Assembly (NCBI RefSeq): GCF_937999985.1
Contig: NZ_CALLDG010000186.1
Coordinates: forward strand, 1-5,738
From: an uncultured Corynebacterium sp.
GTDB taxonomy: Bacteria > Actinomycetota > Actinomycetes > Mycobacteriales > Mycobacteriaceae
DNA: 5,738 nucleotides
Reading direction: 5' to 3'
Numbering within the stretch: the first letter of the stretch is position 1; every line of letters starts with the position of its first letter. A model generated the notes under the pieces. That model was given only the letters and a program-made list of their open reading frames with translations. It was not told the origin of the DNA and searched no databases. Shown here piece after piece: positions 1-5,710 of the stretch. The position numbers and the translations under genes are program-made.

Positions 1-154
1 CGGGTTTAGTTCTTCCGCCAGGGCTTGAGTTATCGAACTATGGCTGATCTTGAAGCCGAATTTTGGAAGCAGAAGCTGTTACGGCAAAGAATAGAAACTA
101 GGGTGAAAGCCTAGGGGAGGCAAAAACCCGGGGCGCCATCTAAAGAATACTTTT
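1..154. other. Left-edge region without a supported gene
   Basis: No start codon with a ribosome binding site opens a convincing gene here. Three short protein-like stretches are visible. On the plus strand a 24-codon ORF (40-114) encodes a charged helical peptide beginning MADLEAEFWKQ, and another frame ends at a TGA at 45-47 after about 14 codons from the left edge. On the minus strand, an open frame from about position 78 to the left edge reads like a helix-rich fragment (ISHSSITQALAEELNP) but has no ATG, GTG or TTG start in the window. A 5-base inverted repeat (CTAGG 98-102, CCTAG 110-114) is present. The region could be a degraded gene or mobile-element remnant, but nothing here proves that. 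Confidence 0.35.
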
Positions 155-163
155 TGCTACAAT
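155..163 (+). promoter_or_regulatory. Putative extended -10 promoter for the two-gene operon
   Basis: TGCTACAAT contains a TACAAT hexamer (158-163) preceded by TG one base upstream, the extended -10 form that is common where the -35 is weak. No good -35 hexamer lies 16-18 bases upstream, which is usual in corynebacteria. The chosen ATG at 217 is 53 bases downstream, giving a leader of roughly 45 nucleotides. It is the best candidate between the left edge and the gene, identified by eye only. Confidence 0.4.
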
Positions 164-206
164 AGTAGTGAAATGGGTATTTCCTTTCTAAACGTTGACA
201 TTGAAT

Positions 207-211
207 GGAAG
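207..211 (+). promoter_or_regulatory. Ribosome binding site deciding the start at 217
   Basis: GGAAG lies 5 bases upstream of the ATG at 217. In-frame ATGs also occur at 205 and 214. The first would put this motif inside the coding region and has no purine-rich motif upstream of its own, and the second is only two bases from the motif. The ATG at 217 is therefore the best supported start. Confidence 0.5.
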
Positions 212-216
212 TCATG

Positions 217-2067
217 ATGGAAAAGTATAAACAGCGCTCCCCAGGGAGTTTAAGTGGAAACGGAACAGCTGCTAACAAGTGGACGCGCCTCACACAATCG
301 ACGACGAACTTTCTAGCAAGTTTTTTGTTGGTTTTCACCATCACCTCTCCCGCAGCGGCTCAACAAACCCCTGAGGTTCTTTCCGATACGGAGAGCAATA
401 ATGCCAACTATGTTGCACCGGATCGTCAGGGGCTTGAGCCGACCGAGCCAGGGTTTGACGATAACACGGTAGATAATGATGCTGGCGCCGACTGGGAGCC
501 GACCGAAAACCCGAAGAGCATGGTCATCCCAGGACAGATGCGCTCAGACCGAGAAACTGTGCCTGCTGGTTTCACAAAAGAGGAAGCCGATCTAGCTGAG
601 ATCCAGGAAGCTCAAGAGCAAGCTACTGCGCGTGGTGCCGAGCTGCAGGCTTTCGCAACGGTTGCACCGACGAATTGTCGAACCTACTGGCCGTCCACCT
701 TTAAGGTTTGCGGCGAAATCCGTAAAAAATACGATTCGATGGGGGGACCGAACAGTTTTCTAACGTGGCCAAAGTCTAATGAACTCGGACTTCCAGATGG
801 TGTGGGGCGTCGGAACGAATTCATCAATGGTTTTATTTACTGGCATCCTAGCTTTGGTGCACACCCAGTGACGACACACTTTTCAATCGCATGGGATCGC
901 ACGGGTTGGGAACGCGGCGCACTGGGGTACCCCACCACTGATGAGATAGCTTTGCCGGACGGCATCGGTCGTAAGCAGTCTTTCTCGAAAGGGCACATCT
1001 ACGGGTCTCTTGCTGGACTTGGAACTATCAAAGGCGCAATCTACGACAAGTGGATGTCCATTGGGGCGGAAAAGGGGGTGTTGGGCTATCCAATAACTGA
1101 TGAAACCGCCACACCGGATGGAGTTGGCCGATTTAATCGGTTTACTGGTGGAATGATGTACTGGCACCCACAACACGGAGCACATAGTGTCAGAGGGTCA
1201 ATCCTGGACAAATGGGCCAGGCAGGGGTATGAGAGAGGAGCGAGCGGGTACCCTGTCGGGGACCCAAAGGACGACGATACATTCAGAATCACCCAGCACT
1301 TCCAACGGGGGAGCTTGTCTGGATACGAAACACCCATTCCTGAGCTCGCCGAAGCTCTGGATCTGAGCGAAAAAGAGACGGACGAACTATACACACAACT
1401 CAGTGAAGACTTTCGCCGTCACCAGATTCCTTTGCACGAAGGGTTTGAAGATGCTTACCAGCGTGCCAAAGAGTCTCTAGAGTTCACAGCCTTCGGATAC
1501 AGCCCAGTTCCGTCCCAGACGAATCCCTACGCAACAAATCGCGCGTCGGTTCCTGGAACAGGTTGTGATGAGGCCGATTTCAAAGCGCCAGGAAACGAGC
1601 GAACTAATCGGGGTGATGTTTTCTACTCAAAAGCAGTAAGGGCTAAAGTGATTAACCATGGACACAATGGAATTTTCGTAAGCCAAGGAAATGCTGATCC
1701 GCGGAGAGTGTCTACCGTCGAAGCGGTGGGACCCGGTCAAGGAGTGCAGCTATTGCGAGGTGGGGAACGATTAGGTGTCTGCCAGCCTACTTACCTTTCT
1801 GTCAAAACAGACAATGCTACTAGAAATAAGGCTGCTAGCTGGGCCGAGGGTAAAATTGGAAAGGGTTATAACAAAAACTTTGCACTCACGAGGATAGGGT
1901 ATCTAGACAGAGACTCATATAATTGTTCTCAACTCGTTTGGGCTGCTTATAAGCATGCCTCAGGTGGCGGCTTAGACATAGGCGAAAGATACCCCTACGA
2001 GCGATATCAGGCAGGGGTATACCCTATGGACATCCTTCTCTCGCACAGAACAAGAGCGTTCAGCTAA
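217..2067 (+). CDS. Secreted LGFP-repeat protein with C-terminal permuted papain-like (YiiX/C92-type) hydrolase domain
   Basis: This 616-residue protein is probably a cell-wall-bound cysteine hydrolase. Numbering is from the ATG at 217. A long basic n-region precedes a hydrophobic stretch (about 32-45) and an Ala-Ala-Ala signal peptidase site near 48/49. An acidic, low-complexity linker and a Glu/Ala-rich helix (about 121-143) follow. Residues about 164-372 hold four LGFP repeats of 53-54 residues, introduced by a Cys154/Cys165 pair. LGFP repeats are known from actinobacterial envelope proteins and are thought to bind the wall. The C-terminal domain (about 465-605) has GDVF at 466, His483 in GHNGIF, Glu502 and Cys570 in the motif NCSQLVWAAYK. 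His before Glu before Cys is the circularly permuted NlpC/P60 order. The substrate is unknown: peptide, amide or ester bonds in peptidoglycan, protein or lipid are all possible. Cys450 and Cys522 could form a disulfide. The stop overlaps the next start, so the two are co-translated. The domain calls are firm; the enzymatic role is inferred. Confidence 0.85.
   Translation: MEKYKQRSPGSLSGNGTAANKWTRLTQSTTNFLASFLLVFTITSPAAAQQTPEVLSDTESNNANYVAPDRQGLEPTEPGFDDNTVDNDAGADWEPTENPKSMVIPGQMRSDRETVPAGFTKEEADLAEIQEAQEQATARGAELQAFATVAPTNCRTYWPSTFKVCGEIRKKYDSMGGPNSFLTWPKSNELGLPDGVGRRNEFINGFIYWHPSFGAHPVTTHFSIAWDRTGWERGALGYPTTDEIALPDGIGRKQSFSKGHIYGSLAGLGTIKGAIYDKWMSIGAEKGVLGYPITDETATPDGVGRFNRFTGGMMYWHPQHGAHSVRGSILDKWARQGYERGASGYPVGDPKDDDTFRITQHFQRGSLSGYETPIPELAEALDLSEKETDELYTQLSEDFRRHQIPLHEGFEDAYQRAKESLEFTAFGYSPVPSQTNPYATNRASVPGTGCDEADFKAPGNERTNRGDVFYSKAVRAKVINHGHNGIFVSQGNADPRRVSTVEAVGPGQGVQLLRGGERLGVCQPTYLSVKTDNATRNKAASWAEGKIGKGYNKNFALTRIGYLDRDSYNCSQLVWAAYKHASGGGLDIGERYPYERYQAGVYPMDILLSHRTRAFS
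706..1332 (+). repeat. Four tandem LGFP repeats (protein-level repeat)
   Basis: The conserved Pro of the LGFP/LGYP-like motif recurs at residues 185, 239, 292 and 346 of the protein starting at 217, a period of 54, 53 and 54 residues. Three copies carry a PDGVGR or PDGIGR motif (193, 247, 300). Copies one and three also carry YWHP followed by a GAH motif. The second copy lacks the YWHP element, and the fourth is the most degenerate (GYP retained, PDG lost). The first unit has TWP in place of LGYP, as is common in the leading repeat of these proteins. Confidence 0.85.
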
Positions 2068-3257
2068 TGAGTAAGCGTAACGCTATTCTGATCCTACTGA
2101 CACTAATCTTAGTGGCGGGGTCGTTTATGTTGTGGAAATATATTCCAGCGACCCCAAAAATCACGGAATCTGGATCAGAAGAAGCTCAATACATAGGAAT
2201 TTCAACCGAAACAAACGGACCTCTGACGCCAACCGATAGAAACAATATTTTCTGGACTTCGGAATCAGGTGAAGGTGGCGTATATTACTCCACAGTGCCC
2301 GTATATTTCCCATCGCTCCTTAGGGTAGGTAATGGCTTCGCCTCTCCCGATAAGGATTCAATCATCCTAGTAGATCAAGATCTCCACGAAAAAAGAAGCT
2401 TCCCGGTGCCTGGACTAGGTACAGGTACGCAAAGTGCTTCAGCAAATTCACGTAACTATATGCATGGAGTTTTCTTATTCAATACGGGCGACTCCACCTC
2501 TTCCAATTCTAGAAAAGTGGTCGCAGTGAGTTCAGATGGGGCGCGGAGTATAGACCGCGAGAATTACCTAAGCGCGCTTACGGCCTGCAATAATGGAACC
2601 ATAAAATGGATTGAATTCTTTCCTTGGAATAAGGAAGCTATAGACGGTAAGGGTGTGGCACAAATAGTTACCTGGACTCCTGGCGGAGAAATTGAGACTT
2701 CCGATATTATTTGGGACTTTCAATACGAGCCAGGTCACGAGAATCAGCTAGCATGCGACTCGTCTTCCCATATAATCATCAGTGAAGATAACGACGGAAA
2801 GCCAGTGTCGCTTCTTTTGAAAAGTCTAGGTGAAAAGACAGAAGTTGAGAGCAAGGTTGATCTTCCGGAAATCCCGCCGCCTGCAATGGCAAGGTTCTCT
2901 AAGGTTATTCAAGGTACTCTGTATTCCTTAGATAAAGATAATGCGTTAACTGCTGTCGATATCCGAACAGGAAGTATCAAATACAGAGAAACGCTTGATG
3001 TTAAAGGCCCTTCGCCAGTCTCCGTAACTTTCGATAAAGATATAGCCTATCTGGTTGTTCGTCCAGATCGCTTTGAAAACAAACAAGCTGTATTGCCTGT
3101 GGACTTAAAGAATCCACAGTGCGTCGGGGAGGTGGTTCCTCTTATGGGGTATGACGAGACTTCTCAAAAATCTAGACTGGAAAGACTGGGAAACTCTTTT
3201 ATGGTAGCTACAAGCGTACTCCCTATAGATGTAGATAGAAAACCTATTTGCCGGTAG
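2067..3257 (+). CDS. Membrane-anchored extracytoplasmic protein, probably beta-propeller-like, unknown function
   Basis: I do not recognise a named family for this 396-residue protein. A short N-terminus with two basic residues (MSKRN) is followed by one hydrophobic segment (about 6-22), then Trp-Lys and a Ser/Thr/Glu-rich linker, so it is most likely a signal-anchored protein facing outward. It has no lipobox cysteine. The rest is rich in short beta-strand patterns. Residues about 283-310 (GTLYSLDKDN followed by AVDIRTGSIKY) resemble a PQQ-like propeller blade, and similar strands recur at 98-103, 150-156 and 326-332. Four cysteines (174, 230, 352, 395) could form two disulfides. Its ATG shares one base with the upstream stop (TAATG) and has no strong ribosome binding site, so it probably depends on translation of the hydrolase gene. 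It could be a scaffold, inhibitor or immunity partner of that enzyme. Base composition is clearly AT-richer than the right-hand genes. Confidence 0.7.
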   Translation: MSKRNAILILLTLILVAGSFMLWKYIPATPKITESGSEEAQYIGISTETNGPLTPTDRNNIFWTSESGEGGVYYSTVPVYFPSLLRVGNGFASPDKDSIILVDQDLHEKRSFPVPGLGTGTQSASANSRNYMHGVFLFNTGDSTSSNSRKVVAVSSDGARSIDRENYLSALTACNNGTIKWIEFFPWNKEAIDGKGVAQIVTWTPGGEIETSDIIWDFQYEPGHENQLACDSSSHIIISEDNDGKPVSLLLKSLGEKTEVESKVDLPEIPPPAMARFSKVIQGTLYSLDKDNALTAVDIRTGSIKYRETLDVKGPSPVSVTFDKDIAYLVVRPDRFENKQAVLPVDLKNPQCVGEVVPLMGYDETSQKSRLERLGNSFMVATSVLPIDVDRKPICR

Positions 3258-3273
3258 GTGCTGTTTAGGCTGA

Positions 3274-3300
3274 GCGCTATTTGAAATAGCGTGGTTTTTG
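3274..3300 (+). terminator. Rho-independent terminator of the two-gene operon
   Basis: CGCTATT (3275-3281) pairs perfectly with AATAGCG (3285-3291) around a three-base loop, with a possible extra G-T pair at the base. A five-T run (3295-3299) follows three bases after the stem. It begins 17 bases after the stop of the second gene. Confidence 0.75.
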
Positions 3301-3324
3301 TGTCGTTTAAGGTTGATTGGAAGG

Positions 3325-3350
3325 CCTGGGCTTAGGCAGGCCCGCCCAGG
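3325..3350. repeat. Inverted repeat in convergent gap
   Basis: CCTGGGC (3325-3331) is the exact reverse complement of GCCCAGG (3344-3350), with a 12-base loop. No T-run follows on either strand at useful distance. It may be a second, GC-rich backup terminator between the convergent genes. Confidence 0.45.
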
Positions 3351-3359
3351 AAACATCAC

Positions 3360-3381
3360 AGAACCAATTTCTGTTGGTTCT
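3360..3381 (-). terminator. Hairpin just downstream of the MerR gene, probable terminator
   Basis: AGAACCAA (3360-3367) pairs perfectly with TTGGTTCT (3374-3381), giving an 8-base stem with a 6-base loop. On the minus strand it starts 5 bases past the regulator's stop codon. It has no long U-tract, only scattered Ts, so it would be an atypical intrinsic terminator of the kind seen in actinobacteria. Confidence 0.5.
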
Positions 3382-3386
3382 CCCGG

Positions 3387-4163
3387 CTAGTCATCCCAGC
3401 TGGGATTAGTGATTCCCTCCTGGTTGGCACGGTGTTCCACCAGCGAAAGCAGGTAATCCTGTGCTCCCTGGTACGCCTCGGCAAAACGCTCGTCGTCCAC
3501 GTACATCTGTGCCAGAATCAGCTGCCGCGAGGTCGTAACCTCGTACCACTGGTTAATCGTGGCGCGGTGCCGCTCCACGAGGGCTTGTGCTTCCTCGCTA
3601 TCGGGGGCGACGCCACCATCTCGGGCAGCCACCAGATCCGCCACGAAGCGGTCGTGGTTGGCCTTAACCTCCTGGAAGTCGCCATCAGTCATAGAGGCCA
3701 GCTTTTCTTGAGACTGCTGGTATTCCGGGGAATCGCCCCAACGTTCTCGAGCTTCCTCCTGGTAAACCGGCATCTTCTCGCCGAAGTACTGCTTGATCTT
3801 GTCCATTTGTTCCATGGTGTGTCCTTCCGCTCGGGTTGTTGTTATCAAATCCTCGACCGCACGCAATTGGCTCTCCACCTCGTCGCGCTTGCGCGCCAAG
3901 GCTTCCCGGTGGGAGCGGAGAGCGCGGTCAAGGGCAGCGTCGGAAGGCGCTTCAATCAGGTCGGGGATCTCCGCCAGCTTGAAGCCCATGTTCCGGTACA
4001 GCACAATGGCCGCGCCGATGCGCAGATCTTCCTCGGTATAGAGGCGGTAATCGCCCAAGGTGCGCCACTGTGGGCTGAGTAGCCCAATGGAATCCCAGTG
4101 GCGCAGAGCTTTGGGCGTCACACCCAAAAAATCTGCAGCATCACCAATCGTGTATTCGGTCAT
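3387..4163 (-). CDS. MerR-family transcriptional regulator with C-terminal TipAS domain
   Basis: This 258-residue protein matches the full-length TipA layout. Residues about 3-70 are the MerR winged helix-turn-helix, with TIGDAADFLGVTPKALRHWD as the recognition region and YRLYTEEDL in the wing. A charged helix (about 78-115) is the usual dimerising coiled coil. Residues about 130-248 form a TipAS domain, recognisable by EEARERWGDSPEYQQSQ, by DSEEAQALVERHR and by MYVDDERF. TipAL of Streptomyces binds thiopeptides and other drugs in this domain and activates transcription by untwisting a 19-base promoter spacer. This protein contains no cysteine at all, so covalent thiostrepton capture of the TipA type cannot occur, and reversible ligand binding is the likely mode. 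AAAGGA (4172-4177) lies 8 bases upstream of the ATG. It is convergent with the envelope operon and divergent from the phosphoesterase. The ligand and targets are unknown, though autoregulation is likely. Confidence 0.88.
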   Translation of the reverse strand: MTEYTIGDAADFLGVTPKALRHWDSIGLLSPQWRTLGDYRLYTEEDLRIGAAIVLYRNMGFKLAEIPDLIEAPSDAALDRALRSHREALARKRDEVESQLRAVEDLITTTRAEGHTMEQMDKIKQYFGEKMPVYQEEARERWGDSPEYQQSQEKLASMTDGDFQEVKANHDRFVADLVAARDGGVAPDSEEAQALVERHRATINQWYEVTTSRQLILAQMYVDDERFAEAYQGAQDYLLSLVEHRANQEGITNPSWDD

Positions 4164-4170
4164 GGGCTAC

Positions 4171-4201
4171 ATCCTTTCGGTTGCCGCAACGGCAAGGTCA
4201 A
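4171..4201 (-). promoter_or_regulatory. Candidate MerR-type autoregulatory promoter/operator
   Basis: Read on the minus strand, TTGACC (4201-4196) is followed after exactly 19 bases by AAGGAT (4176-4171). The spacer begins with a perfect 15-base palindrome with TTGCCG arms around a three-base centre (4181-4195). A 19-base spacer holding a dyad is the hallmark of promoters remodelled by MerR-family activators. The -10 matches only 3 of 6 consensus bases and coincides with the ribosome binding site of the regulator. If it is really the -10, the transcript would start close to the ATG and be leaderless. Confidence 0.4.
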
Positions 4202-4215
4202 GTGGCAAGGTCAAG
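4191..4215. repeat. 12-base direct repeat upstream of the MerR gene
   Basis: GGCAAGGTCAAG occurs exactly at 4191-4202 and 4204-4215, a period of 13 bases. On the minus strand each copy contains a TTGACC -35-like hexamer. The copy nearer the gene overlaps the right arm of the 15-base palindrome, so the repeat may be a duplicated promoter element or a second regulator site. Confidence 0.6.
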
Positions 4216-4256
4216 CGGAGAGTCCAAGCGGTGGAGCGGAAAAACGTGAAGTTGTT

Positions 4257-4266
4257 ATGAATTCAT
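4257..4266. other. 10-base perfect palindrome in the divergent intergenic region
   Basis: ATGAATTCAT is self-complementary and sits 78 bases before the phosphoesterase start. It could be a binding site or part of its promoter region, but a palindrome this short can arise by chance. I see no strong -35/-10 pair for the phosphoesterase in this gap. Confidence 0.25.
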
Positions 4267-4328
4267 TTTCAGGAAACCTTGCGCTTACCTGCTAGCGATA
4301 GCTTGTAGTGGTTCAATTCTCGCAGAAA

Positions 4329-4334
4329 AAGGAG
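4329..4334 (+). promoter_or_regulatory. Ribosome binding site deciding a TTG start
   Basis: AAGGAG lies 10 bases upstream of the TTG at 4345. The next in-frame ATG (4411) has no comparable motif and would leave only two residues before the twin arginines, so the TTG is the supported start. Confidence 0.6.
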
Positions 4335-4344
4335 CACCCTCACC

Positions 4345-5664
4345 TTGTCTTACACATCGTCTTCGAACTCGCAGCAGCCGGAAGGCCGGAAAAAGTCCAA
4401 GCAGTTTAATATGAACCGCCGTAACTTCCTGGCGGGAACTGGAGCGTTGGGCGTCACCGCTGCACTTGCACCGGCAGCACAGGCACAGGCGTGGAACTCG
4501 TCGGCAGGCTCGCTGGCCGGCTCCAGCTTCGGCCCGGGGCGCGGAAACGGCGGTAACGGTAACGACGGCAACGGCGGCGACAACAACGGCGGCGCAGACA
4601 TGCCACTGAAGTTCAACGGCGACGGCAAGTTCAAGATCGTCCAATTCAACGACACTCAAGACGATCACCTCACTGATCGCCGCACCATCGAGTTCATGGG
4701 CAAGGTGTTGGACCAGGAGAAGCCGGACTTCGCGCTGATCAACGGTGACGTGATCTCCTCTGGCCCCAAGACCACCGAACAGGCCTTTCAGGCAATGAAC
4801 AACGTGGTGCTGCCGATGGAATCCCGCCAGATCCCATGGGCCATCACCTTCGGCAACCACGACGAAGACTCCATGGAGGACGGCACCCAAGCCGACGAGA
4901 TCGCGCTGCTGAACTTCGTGCGCAAGTACAAGTACAACCTCAACGTCGCGGACGACCCGATCCACGGTGAATCCAATGTTTCGCTGCTGGTTCAGGGCAA
5001 CGCAAACCCGGATCCGGCATTCGCCATCTGGCTTCTGGATTCCGGTAACTACATCGGCGAGGAGCTGGCAGGGCAGGAGACCAAGGAGATCCCCGGCTAC
5101 GACTACATCCACAGCGACCAGATCCAGTGGTACCGCGATACCTCCCGGGGATACGAAGAGCGCTACGGCAAGAAGATCCCTGGCCTGATGTACTTCCACA
5201 TCCCGACCTACGAGCACCGTGACATGTGGTTCGGCGGCCCGTACAACAACGACCTCATCAAGCACGGCCAAGCCAAGAAGCGCCACGGCATCGATGGCGT
5301 GAAGAACGAGGACGTCTACGTCGGCGCCTTCAACCCCGGCATCTACTCCGCCGTCCGCGAGCGAGGCGACGTCCTGGGTATCTACTGCGGCCACGACCAC
5401 ATCAATACCTTCAACGGCAACTACTTCGGGGTAGAGCTGGGCTACTGCCCGGGCACCGGCTTCGGCCCCTACGGGCTTAATGACGGCACCTGGTCCATGC
5501 ACACCCTGCGCGGCGCCCGCGTATTCGAGCTGGACGAGGCCGACGAGCGCGTCTACAAGTCCACCCGCCTTGTCTTCGCCAAGGAGCTGGGGCTGGACAT
5601 GAACCCGAAGAAGCAGCCGCTGGAAAAGCCGGCCGACCTTCCGGAGTACGTGTCCTTCAAGTAG
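4345..5664 (+). CDS. Tat-exported calcineurin-like metallophosphoesterase
   Basis: This 439-residue protein is an exported phosphohydrolase. It starts at a TTG. A twin-arginine signal (RRNFLAG, Arg25-Arg26) and hydrophobic stretch end with an Ala-Gln-Ala site near residue 48. A Gly/Asn-rich linker (about 63-84) joins it to the catalytic domain (about 95-420). Calcineurin-fold metal motifs are present in order: Asp103 in NDTQ, Asp135 in NGD, GNHDE at 170-174, His285 in FHIP, and GHDH at 349-352. The first motif is D-x-Q instead of the classical D-x-H. Overall it resembles the DCR2/PAP29-like branch of metallophosphoesterases. The natural substrate, a phosphomonoester or diester outside the membrane, cannot be told from sequence. 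Tat export suggests that metals are loaded in the cytoplasm before export. It has strongly GC-rich third positions, unlike the left operon. It is divergent from the MerR gene and might share control with it. Confidence 0.88.
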   Translation: MSYTSSSNSQQPEGRKKSKQFNMNRRNFLAGTGALGVTAALAPAAQAQAWNSSAGSLAGSSFGPGRGNGGNGNDGNGGDNNGGADMPLKFNGDGKFKIVQFNDTQDDHLTDRRTIEFMGKVLDQEKPDFALINGDVISSGPKTTEQAFQAMNNVVLPMESRQIPWAITFGNHDEDSMEDGTQADEIALLNFVRKYKYNLNVADDPIHGESNVSLLVQGNANPDPAFAIWLLDSGNYIGEELAGQETKEIPGYDYIHSDQIQWYRDTSRGYEERYGKKIPGLMYFHIPTYEHRDMWFGGPYNNDLIKHGQAKKRHGIDGVKNEDVYVGAFNPGIYSAVRERGDVLGIYCGHDHINTFNGNYFGVELGYCPGTGFGPYGLNDGTWSMHTLRGARVFELDEADERVYKSTRLVFAKELGLDMNPKKQPLEKPADLPEYVSFK

Positions 5665-5665
5665 C

Positions 5666-5710
5666 GCGCCGCCGGGTTCTGTGCCGCCGAGTTGTGCGCC
5701 GCCGGGCAAC
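5666..5710 (+). repeat. Three-copy imperfect 15-base tandem repeat
   Basis: GCGCCGCCGGG (5666-5676) recurs exactly at 5696-5706, with a diverged copy GTGCCGCCGAG at 5681-5691, so the period is 15. A fourth, poorly matching unit may follow. The repeat starts two bases after the phosphoesterase stop. Fifteen is a multiple of three, so in one plus frame it reads as a Pro-rich pentapeptide repeat, but no start supports a gene. The window ends 28 bases later. Confidence 0.5.

Noticed and set aside
40..114. 24-codon ORF as a small gene
   Set aside because: It has no convincing ribosome binding site, no recognisable family and no conservation evidence.
195..231. TTGACA (195-200) with TATAAA (226-231) as a promoter
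   Set aside because: The 25-base spacing is far too long, and the -10 would lie inside the coding region.
3432..4082. 216-codon plus-strand open frame opposite the MerR gene
   Set aside because: The minus strand encodes a complete MerR/TipAS protein with a good ribosome binding site. The plus translation has no recognisable domain and lies wholly inside it.
4411..5664. ATG at 4411 as the phosphoesterase start
   Set aside because: It has no ribosome binding site and leaves only two residues before the twin arginines, whereas the TTG at 4345 has AAGGAG upstream.
4285..5709. Long minus-strand open frame opposite the phosphoesterase
   Set aside because: It is a mirror of a GC-rich gene: the translation is low-complexity Val/Ala/Leu-rich, it begins at a TTG, and the plus strand carries intact metallophosphoesterase motifs.
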